This document shows positions 10,746 through 18,052 of a stretch of DNA of 64,000 nt, in pieces. Source of the DNA: Kappaphycus alvarezii (lineage: Eukaryota > Rhodophyta > Florideophyceae > Gigartinales > Solieriaceae); contig NADL03000689.1 in assembly GCA_002205965.3 (NCBI GenBank), positions 558,001 to 622,000 of the forward strand, read 5' to 3'. Positions within the stretch are counted from its first letter, which is position 1. Each line of letters opens with the position of its first letter. Both the position numbers and the translations under genes were made by a program. The notes beneath the pieces were generated by a model. That model was not told the origin of the DNA, searched no databases, and saw nothing but the letters and a program-made list of their open reading frames with translations.

Positions 10746-11226
10746 AGCAAACCTAGCAGATTAGTGTTGGTTGCTTCTGAAGGGTCACCAAAAATCTGCC
10801 TTTGCTGAAGCTATCCTGTCGCGGGCCGCGATGCGCCTGGACGACGAAGTACATCCGGTTAGATCTTAATCTTCGTATAGCTAGGTGGTGCGCAGGCCCC
10901 AGTAGATACTGAACGTAATTAACTTCTTTCTTTCTTTTTTGACTACTTGTATGAGGCTTTTTGGTTTTAATTTTCTATTTTGTCAGCTACTGTACTGTAC
11001 TCTAGAGTTATTTTTAGTTATTTTCTACAGTATTTTACCTATTTTTTAATTAGTGTCGGCCTCGCGCGTGTGGCTCTGGAACGGTCGGCCACACCCGCGA
11101 TCGCTATGTAAACTGTGTTGGCCGTTGTAGGAAAGAGGGGACGAGGATACAGAACAGAACGACAGAACTCCCCACTCCTAGGGTCCCCAACACATTTTTA
11201 AAAATTTCCCCTTTTCCGCCCTATCA
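10746..11226 (+). repeat. Probable LTR of a Ty3 relic (left end unresolved)
   Basis: The boundary at 11226 (CCCTATCA) is followed immediately by TGGTACTCTTATGGAGGG. The same primer-site sequence lies just inside the 5' LTRs of the two Ty3 elements further right (on the minus strand next to 23077 and 32427). The LTR end CTATCA also matches. I cannot fix the left end or a target duplication. Confidence 0.5.
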
Positions 11227-12640
11227 TGGTACTCTTATGGAGGGCCTCTTCCCCCAGAGCGAATTACGTCGCTTACAACGGAAACAGCGCTGTGAAGTTC
11301 TTTTTCTTCTACGACAATGTTTTGATGGCCGGAAAGTCCAGTCAGGAGAAGGCATGATCTCTCCTTGGGTACCTAGAAGGCCCTGCGTTCGAGTTCTACT
11401 ACGATTCCTTCGCAGCCCAAGGAGAGCTGGTCGAAGATGCCAGGAACTATACTGTTGTCAAGGAGAAGTTCTTCGAACATTTCGCCGAGGAAGAAGAGCT
11501 TCAAGACATAGTCCGTCAAGCACTGGAAATCGGCCTCGACATTGAAGACATACCAAAATCCCTGAATAAATCGGAGCGGTTGTACGAAAAGGCAGGTTTC
11601 GACAGTATTGCAAGATTTGGATTACTAAGGACTGTTGCATGTCGACACGAGAAGTTGCAGCGGTTCCTTTCGCTCCGAGGGCCAAATAATTACGCTGATC
11701 TAGTGAAGGCTTTGAAGGAATTTCACGCGAATCGAATTGAATTTTTCGGATCCTCGCCTCACGTTATGGAAGTACCGCCGGCAAGGCTCTTGGTTCGTCC
11801 TTATGCCCGCTCAAGAAACATCGAGGATAAGGTAGATGCACTTGCCGAAGACCTGTCTTGCCTTACCGTTCTCGTAAAGCAGAAGAAGGAAAATTCCGAT
11901 ACAGTCGCAGGACCGTCTTCTTCAGCTGAGAGGTGAAATAAACCTACATCGTGCTCTTACTGCAGTCAACCCGATCATGGAGCATCTGGATGCGAGGAGA
12001 ATCCTCAACGAGATCATGTATGCACTCTTTGCGGCCGATTAGGGCATTTTGAGGCTACATGCTGGACTGCAGCAAGAATTAAGGCTTATGGTGCTTCGGA
12101 AGATCAAGAAAGGAAAGAAAAACCTCAAGTAGCGTATCAGGTCAACATCGTCCGTGAGAGCCATTCGGACACCGATGAAGACATCAAAGAGATCGTTAAC
12201 GCGACGAGGAGAAGTGCTAAAGAAGAAGCGTCGCCAAAAAAACCTCATAAAGAAGATCACGGGGAGATTCCGGTATCCCGACTAGAGCATAATCCGCAAC
12301 AAGTACGAATATTCCCTCCCGTTCCGCCGGCAGAAGAATTCCGTGTGTTGGGCCGAAGAAGGAAGCAAAAGAAGAACAAAAAAGGAACGAAAGGTTCGAT
12401 CAAGATCCAAAAATACGTCGGAGAGTATGACGTTGTCGCTGAGCTTGCAAATGCCAACTGCGGGCTTACGTTTGGTCAGCTTCTTCGAGGTGATGCTAAT
12501 GGAGCCGCAAGAGCAATGAGAAGGCTTTTAGGAAAGAAGAATATGCCCGGAATTGCCATCGTTGCTGATAAAGGGCCACGCTTGGTGCGCTTTTGGACTA
12601 CGATTATACACCATCGGTTCACGCAGAGCTACAAAGTCTT
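11227..12640 (+). mobile_element. Ty3/Gypsy gag relic
   Basis: This is the plus-strand remnant of a third Ty3 lineage. From 11580 the frame reads LYEKAGFDSIARFGLLRTVA, equivalent to the gag of the element at 15531-24536 (DLYEKAGFNAQA). Two zinc knuckles follow (CSYCSQPDHGASGC and CTLCGRLGHFEATC, about 11958-12065). Then comes a region shared with the same gag (YDVVAELANANCGLTFGQLL). The protease, polymerase and downstream LTR are absent. The relic ends near 12640, where a minus-strand LTR fragment abuts. It is clearly broken and carries several breaks. Confidence 0.8.
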
Positions 12641-13313
12641 CCTGATCCCTCCACGTCCGATTCAGTCCCCTCTGACTCTTCCGCCTCCTCCAAGAAGTGC
12701 CGACGAACCCACTCCCGAACACGCTCACGGTCCATCCTCCTGAAGTAGTCGTCGTAGTCTGTTGGCCCATTACTCATTAGAGCTAGGCCGTTGATGGGGC
12801 GAGAGGGGCGGTTTTTGGTGATGGGGGCGGAGGGGCGAATCTTGTTCATTTTGATAGACGTTGGGGAATGGGAGGCAATGTAGGGTGTTTTAGGTGTGTG
12901 CGGGGGGGGAGGGGTGATGAGTAAAATGATCGGGGACATTTGGAACTTCGAATAAAGGGGTTTAAATAGGCTCCCGGGGCAGGTTCTTTAGATTAGGAAT
13001 GGGTAAAATAAATCTGCAAGGGATTTTGCAGTGGTGCATTTGCGCCCATCTTCTCAAAAAAGGCGAATTTGGAGGAGGAGGTAAGCTAAAAGGGAAAAGG
13101 GACTTGATTCGGGGTCGATTCAGAGGGTTAAATACAGTATAAAAACATCTAGATAAAATGGAAGTAAATTTGGAAATGACGGTGGGAGAAGTTAGGGGCG
13201 GGATCGTTGTAGGTTGCTGGATTACACGAAGGGAGGACCATTTCCTGTATTACATGAAGAGAGGATCATTTTTTTTGTATTACATGAAGGGAGGACCATT
13301 TTTTTGTATTACA
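12641..13313 (-). repeat. Truncated LTR of the acidic-ORF family
   Basis: The right end (TTTTTGTATTACA at 13313) and the whole upstream half of the 1.46-kb LTR are present, including the TATA-like region and the first part of the acidic frame (IRPSAPITKNRPSRPINGLA, NGPTDYDDYFRR). The other half is missing, cut where the gag relic ends. The terminal direct repeat (GAGGACCATTT...GTATTACA) has one extra unit compared with the other copies. Confidence 0.8.
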
Positions 13314-13394
13314 TCGGTATACCCTTTTTGAGTCCATTGTGGTTTTCTGGAAAACCATGGGATAGATCGGATATATCTTCCAAGAGTAAACACT

Positions 13395-14430
13395 CAAACG
13401 TTCCCCCATGCTGATACCCACCTTCTCGAGTTTGTCCGACGACTCCACCCAAGCCTCTCCGACGGACATGGTGGTCTCCGAGAAACGCTGACAGCGGCCA
13501 ATCTTGCAAACAAGCCCGATAATACACGCAGTATTTTATATCGAGCCTGGTGCAAGTCGGCAGCAAAGGTATTCTGGAAAGAAGACGAATGGGAGAGGTT
13601 CCCAAGCACTACGCTGCATACGGAAGCTGATATTCGGCGAAGGATCCGCCGCCAGGCATACTTAGAGACGCCTGTTGCAGCCTTTCTCACCGCACATCCG
13701 TCTGTGGTCAGCCGGACCTATAATAAGATGTGGTCAGTGATGCTACGCAGCCACCTGGGAGTTCAAGTGTTTGACGACACTGTGCCGCTGCAATGCTTGG
13801 TGTGCAACAGGCCCATGGACAACCGAGGTGACCATGCCGCGGATTTTTGCAAAAATGGACTGGGATGGACTAACCGGCACAATGCCGTGGTGAAGGTATT
13901 TGGCCGACAAATGTTCAAAGCAGCAGGAGTCGGCGTCCAATAGGAGGTGAAATACTTACTTCCCGGACTGAATGCACGGCCTGCCGACATTCTAGTGTAC
14001 CCGAGGTCGGAAGAGACCAACACCTTGCCGCCCCTCCAGGGTGCGTACGACGTCACAGTAACACCGCCATTCCAAGAGGGGTTCATGTGCATTGGAGCGC
14101 GTGAGGCGCGCGCCGTTGCCAATGCAGCGGAAAGACGGAAAAATAGGGAGCTTGCCAGCAAAGTAGCAGCCATCCCCGGTGAAGACCTCCCATGACGATC
14201 AAAACTGGGATGGAAGTTTGTGCCGCTAGCCTTCGACTCACTTGGATCGCCGTCTGCGACGCCGTCAAAGGTAATCGACGAATACGCGGCCGCTGTCGCA
14301 ACCCGCAGCGGATGATTGGCGGGAGGAGTGAGGAATCGGCTTTATCAGCAGCTTGGTTATGCGATTTGGTCCACGTGTGCCGCGTCTGTGTTAAGTCGCG
14401 CCCCACAACATGCAGAGTTTAGCCACCCCA
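13395..14430 (+). mobile_element. LINE C-terminal remnant: CCHC finger plus restriction-like endonuclease
   Basis: From about 13510 the plus strand reads as the end of a LINE polyprotein. A basic helical region (TEADIRRRIRRQAYLETPVA) is followed by a CCHC finger (CLVCNRPMDNRGDHAADFC). Next are a conserved RHN block and a PD-(D/E)XK-like nuclease: RPADILVYP, then GAYDVTVTPPF. After this come KFVPLAFDSLGSPSATPSKV and the terminal block GYAIWSTCAASVLSRAPQHA. A CCHC finger followed by a restriction-like nuclease is the arrangement known in R2/NeSL-like LINEs, which nick their target with this domain. Several frame changes occur (a stop after the finger domain at about 13941, and a shift near 14195), so it is dead. 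The N-terminus and RT are missing. Confidence 0.7.
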
Positions 14431-14521
14431 TTCAAACCTAATTGTTTTAGGTTTGTTACAGTGGGGTATTTAAGAAAAAGAAGAAGACTTTACCAAGCAG
14501 GAAAGGGGGGGCTAGCGGCCC

Positions 14522-14960
14522 TCAAAAGAGGAAAAATCTATCCGAGCCAGGAACGGTTGAGTAGTCGTCGGTTGATCGCGACAGAATTTCGTTGTTGTAT
14601 GAGCGAACTGATAATCGTGAACAAGCGTTCGCGCTCGAAGGCAGGGCTACTGCCTTTACGTATTGCGATGTACTGAGCAATTCTGGACAGACCTCGTTCG
14701 GCACCGGGACCGGCAGACCCGTATATATCGAAAGCCATCGGGTGGAAGTCGATACGTAGTTCAGCGCAGAGGTGGTCATAGCGGAGAGATTTCGCGCGCT
14801 CATATGCAGTAAGGACAGCGAGGGGCGTGTGAATCCGCTGTTGGGCGTATGGAGCGGAGTGGGGGCTGATGACAGTGACGTCGTAGCCCTGCGGGACGGG
14901 AGAGAACTGGACAGCATCCATGTAGATGTCGAGGCGGCGGCGTGAGTTGGAGGGTATTCA
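14522..14960 (-). mobile_element. LINE nuclease-domain fragment
   Basis: The minus strand from 14921 reads MDAVQFSPVPQGYDVTVISP, then TAYERAKSLRYDHLCAELRI, DFHPMAFDIYGSAGPGAERG and INRRLLNRSWLG. This is the restriction-like nuclease domain and C-terminus of a second LINE subfamily, with D, D and K in the expected order. Nearly the same sequence lies at 35300-35630, and a decayed one at 41290-41650. It faces the previous LINE fragment tail to tail. Confidence 0.65.
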
Positions 14961-15032
14961 AGACTACGCATGTTGCACCTGCATATGTCTGTGGTAAAGT
15001 AATTCATAAGCAATATGGTGTGTATGTGGTGA

Positions 15033-15156
15033 TAGATCTTTATTTGTCGTACAATGTCGCACAGAGGCGTGCGGAGGGTATTCATAAATTGGTGGTGGTA
15101 GATCTTTATTTGTCGTACAATGTCGCACAGAGGCATGCGGAGGGTATTCATAAATT
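15033..15156. repeat. Tandem duplication, period 66 bp
   Basis: Units 15033-15090 and 15099-15156 (58 bp) differ at one position and are separated by 8 bases. They begin TAGATCTTTATTTGTCGTAC and end GGGTATTCATAAATT. The unit resembles the 3' trailer of the adjacent LINE scraps. Confidence 0.85.
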
Positions 15157-15158
15157 AA

Positions 15159-15437
15159 CTACGGATGCGGGCGGCGGGTAGAAACTTGTCGCGCCTGCAT
15201 TATTTGGAGACTAAATGCAAAACGGGTAACGAAGTCGCGGAGCTCCTGTTGAGGGGAGGAATCGCGACGGGAAGCAGCGGAGGAAGCAAGGCGGTGGAAA
15301 AAAGCCTTACCGTCGTCGCCCAAGGCGCCATAGATATCAATTCCGACGGGGGAGAGGAGGATATCGTTTCGGTTGCAGTAAGTGCCGTAATGACGATGTT
15401 TCTCGCGCTCTGCGAGTGTCGCGGCGGATAAATTCAT
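15159..15437 (-). mobile_element. LINE C-terminal fragment
   Basis: The frame of about 92 residues reads AEREKHRHYGTYCNRNDILL, SPVGIDIYGALGDDGKAFFH and SSPQQELRDFVTRFAFSLQI, then RQVSTRRPHP. This is the intact-looking counterpart of the scraps at 10484-10745 and 35041-35280. EREKHRHY probably corresponds to the conserved lysine helix after the nuclease core. Confidence 0.6.
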
Positions 15438-15744
15438 AAAATAACGTGTCTATCGCATCGTTCATTAAAAATGATTTCTTACAGGAACATACAGTACTGC
15501 ACAGTACAGTACTTAAAAAACCGAAAACTCTGATAGAGGTAAATCGGCGGGGGAGGAGATCCTCAGAACCAATTACCCTGAGAAGGAGGTGTTGCGAGCG
15601 ACAAAAGTGCTGCCGTGGTATTGTTGAACGAACAAAAGGGAGTGTATATAGAAGAGAGTTGAGGAGGCTACAAGCAAGTATAAAAGGGGCAGGGTCTACC
15701 ACCGACGCTCTGCGACTAGCGTAAGAAAAAGTTTTCTTGGGTCT

Positions 15745-15802
15745 GAAGTTGACTCTCAACTTCCTACTACTCGGGACTTGGCTTGAAGTTGTCTGCCAAC
15801 TT
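15745..15802 (-). promoter_or_regulatory. Conserved stem-loop pair in the LTR
   Basis: The inverted repeat GAAGTTGACTCTCAACTTC (15745-15763, 8-bp arms) is followed by AAGTTG...CAACTT (15786-15802, 6-bp arms). Both lie downstream of the TATA box in the sense direction, so they fall in the transcribed leader or R region. The first hairpin persists in strongly decayed LTR copies (about 39969 and 43404) with changed loops. Confidence 0.65.
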
Positions 15803-15837
15803 GCTTGACCTCTCCATGAGGAAGCAGTTTACTCAGC

Positions 15838-15845
15838 TTATATAG
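15838..15845 (-). promoter_or_regulatory. TATA box of the LTR (retroelement promoter)
   Basis: On the minus strand this reads CTATATAAGC. The box is kept in every related LTR in the window (for example near 23384, 25966, 32734, 44980, 50257, and 36389 in an old copy), about 300 bases before the LTR end. It is the likely core promoter for the genomic transcript. Confidence 0.65.
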
Positions 15846-15972
15846 ACTTTTGGCTACCCCTAAAGTCCGAACAAAACTACAGAAGATACCAAGAAATGCA
15901 TAAAAATACTTTGTGTGGACAATATACTCTAAGCAAAAGATACTTAAGAAACTAACAATTAATTTGGTCCTC

Positions 15973-16569
15973 TTATTTCCCATTCTCTAAATCAGATCCA
16001 AACAACTCCTCTAAAATATCCATGCTGTCCAAGCAGTCCCCACAAATATCTGCGAATGGCTCACAGCTCTCTATTTCCCCCTGGGAGATATCTAGACTAC
16101 TAAAGATATCTCCATCCGGTTCCATCGTGGGCACAACTTGATCCATACTCTCTATTCCAGGCCCCACCAGTCCAACACTTTCCATGCCCCCTGTTCCCTC
16201 ATCCTCCTCATCCTCCTCCTCCTCTTCCTCCTCCCCATCCTCCTCATCCTCTTCCTCCTCCTCATTCTCCTCATCTTCTTCCTCCTCCTCATCCTCCTCC
16301 TCCTGAGCCTCGTACACTAGCTCAGGGGCTAACCATTCCTCGAAGGACTCCCCGCTCTCCTCCTCGACCTTCTCAGCCTCTCCCGGACTTACCTCCCTCG
16401 CTTCTTCTTCTATGAAGAGGCGGCGAACGAACTCGATGATTTGCTTCTTTGTTTGCCGCCGGATGTAGTCGTCGGCATCGGTTGGCCCGTAGGCGGCGAG
16501 ACGAAGGCCATTGATTGGACGGGAAGGGCGGTTTTTGGAAATAGGGACAGAGGGGCGAAGGTTGTTCAT
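15973..16569 (-). CDS. LTR-encoded acidic protein (about 198 residues), fossil element part
   Basis: This open frame lies wholly inside the LTR and in the sense of the element. The N-terminal block is basic and proline-rich (LRPSVPISKNRPSRPINGLR), followed by GPTDADDYIRRQTKKQIIEF and VRRLFIEEE. A middle block (FEEWLAPELVYEAQ) leads to a run of about 50 residues that is almost pure Glu/Asp. The C-terminal block reads MEPDGDIFSSLDISQGEIES and LDSMDILEELFGSDLENGK. I see no signal peptide or membrane segment. The same blocks appear in at least five other LTR copies here, but the acidic run differs (Asp-Lys/Asp-Glu repeats near 50.7 kb). I recognise no family. The acidic tail with spaced hydrophobics resembles acidic transcriptional activation domains, but that is only a resemblance. 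Confidence 0.6.
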   Translation of the reverse strand: MNNLRPSVPISKNRPSRPINGLRLAAYGPTDADDYIRRQTKKQIIEFVRRLFIEEEAREVSPGEAEKVEEESGESFEEWLAPELVYEAQEEEDEEEEEDEENEEEEEDEEDGEEEEEEEDEEDEGTGGMESVGLVGPGIESMDQVVPTMEPDGDIFSSLDISQGEIESCEPFADICGDCLDSMDILEELFGSDLENGK

Positions 16570-16678
16570 TGTGATAGACGTTGGGGAACGGGAGGCAATG
16601 TAGGGTGTTTTGGGTGTGTGGGGGGAGAGGGGTGATGAGTAAAATGATCGGGGGCATTTGGAACTTAGAATAAAGGGG

Positions 16679-16686
16679 TTTAAATA
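16679..16686 (-). promoter_or_regulatory. TATA-like box upstream of the LTR frame
   Basis: On the minus strand this reads TATTTAAA, 110-117 bases before the ATG of the acidic frame. It is kept at the same place in 12641-13313 and 23077-24536, and recognisably in the two solo LTRs. It suggests that the frame has a promoter separate from the retroelement TATA box. Confidence 0.45.
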
Positions 16687-16999
16687 GGCTCCCGGGGCAG
16701 GTTCTATAGATTAGGAATAGGTAAAATAAATCTGCAAGGGATTTTGCAGTAGTGCATTTGCGCCCTTCTTCTCAAAAAAGGCGAATTTGGAGGAGGAGGT
16801 AAGCTAAAAGGGAAAAGGGACTTGATTCGGGGTCGATTCAGAGGGTTAAATACAGTATAAAAATATCTAGATAAAATGGAAGTAAATTTGGAAATGACGG
16901 TGGAGAAGTTAGGGGCGGGATCGTTGTAGGTTGCTGGATTACACGAGGGGAGGACCATTTCCTGTATTAAATGAGGGGAGGACCATTTTTTGTATTACA

Positions 17000-17012
17000 C
17001 GCCCCCTTTCTC
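17000..17012 (-). promoter_or_regulatory. Polypurine tract of the Ty3 element
   Basis: On the minus strand GAGAAAGGGGGCG lies directly before the downstream LTR. This is the expected position for the primer of plus-strand synthesis. Confidence 0.7.
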
Positions 17013-17032
17013 AAGGCGAACGTCCCGGGTCG

Positions 17033-17461
17033 TCACTGCTCTTCTTCTGCTTCCGTTAGTGTTCGCTGTCTTATTGATAAAATGTATGGTCTCTCAAACG
17101 GGTACGGATGCAACTGATTACCAATATGATGCTCTAAAAAGTAGGTTCGCATTACTGGTACCTCACTTTGTAGCATAGCCTCATATATTGGTTTGATCAC
17201 ATCGAGGTGGGGTTGAATACATTCTTCTTCCGTGACTCTTCCGAATCTTCCAAGAGTGAAAAAATATATGTGATATGCAAACTCTTCTGGAAGATGCCGG
17301 AGGAATGGATGTCGATAAGAAAAGAAGACGCGCATCATCAAGAACGAATCTTCGTAAGATAAGTGCGGTCCATGTAGCGCCCTAAAACATAAACAGATGC
17401 TTATCATGAAATAGAAATGACCTGCGCATCGTTCGCATCCTCGGAGATATTGCGCAGCCAA
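17033..17461 (-). mobile_element. Ty3 accessory frame, second copy (fossil part)
   Basis: An open stretch after the integrase encodes SICLCFRALHGPHLSYEDSF, then FFSYRHPFLRHLPEEFAYHI, YFFTLGRFGRVTEEE and QLHPYPFERPYILSI. It aligns along its length with the frame at 17514-18011 (ICLCFRTLNGPLLPEEDF; GPEFVEVIYHYSIGRYGMV; RLVPYPLWEPYVSPP), so the two are tandem duplicates. I recognise no envelope signature, signal peptide or membrane anchor. The family is unknown. Confidence 0.6.
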
Positions 17462-17513
17462 AAAGATAATCTTCTTCTTCCGACTGTATGCTGTGCATGG
17501 TTGTGAAGCAGAG

Positions 17514-18011
17514 CTAGAGATGAAGTTGTGGTGGACGGTCCCGATGAATGGCCGCGACCAGCTCCTGACGTACTGGGACCTGCACGAGGTCCTCTCGGGG
17601 ACGACCGGAACCTCTTCTGGGCGGGTTGTTGTCTCCTGAAGGTCCTCCTCTGGTCATCATCACTGCTTCAGGAGGATCCTCGCCGCCTCCAACGTTCCCA
17701 ATTTGTGGCGGAGAAACGTAAGGTTCCCATAGAGGATACGGGACCAGCCTGTATTCCATATCCGGGGGTAAGGCGTAACCTCTCAGTCGCACATCTTGGT
17801 TGTTCTTGAGAAATACGTAAATTGGACGGATAATATTCAGATACGTTTGCGACAAGTCTCCAGCAGCTACCATTCCATATCTTCCTATAGAGTAATGATA
17901 TATTACCTCCACAAACTCTGGACCTGCTTCCGTGAACCTTCCGTTTTGGAATGAAAATAGAACTCTTATTAATAGTCGGAAATCTTCTTCAGGTAGCAAT
18001 GGTCCGTTCAA
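17514..18011 (-). mobile_element. Ty3 accessory frame, first copy (fossil part)
   Basis: This frame of about 165 residues directly follows the integrase region. After the shared domain it has a low-complexity basic and Pro/Gly-rich tail (GPSGDNNPPRRGSGRPRED). The same pair recurs at 26561-27406 in the second element. Its position corresponds to env or ORF3 in other Ty3 elements, but the protein looks soluble. Confidence 0.6.
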
Positions 18012-18052
18012 CGTACGAAAACATAGGCATATATTAATGTAGAAATGGATGA

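Larger units (their letters stand above)
15531..16999 (-). repeat. Ty3 element, downstream (3') LTR
   Basis: This 1469-bp repeat matches 23077-24536. In sense orientation it starts TGTAATACAAAAAATGG and ends TTTACCTCTATCA. Its first 60 bases hold a direct repeat of the terminal word (GTATTA...GAGGACCATTT). A polypurine tract (minus strand of 17000-17012) abuts its start. Confidence 0.93.

Noticed and set aside
15033-15156. Repeat-spacer pattern suggestive of a CRISPR-like array
   Set aside because: There are only two 58-bp units with an 8-base gap, and the setting is eukaryotic. It is an ordinary tandem duplication.
16138-16320. Leu-rich membrane protein on the plus strand (and the similar frame at 50557-50754)
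   Set aside because: It is the antisense of the Glu/Asp-coding microsatellite in the LTR. The hydrophobicity is a by-product of the complementary codons.
15531-16999. Free-standing host gene for the acidic protein
   Set aside because: The frame lies inside a terminal repeat with target duplications and appears in every related LTR, so it belongs to the element family.
17033-18011. Env-like glycoprotein after the Ty3 integrase
   Set aside because: There is no signal peptide, membrane anchor or cleavage motif. The two frames are duplicates of one soluble-looking domain.
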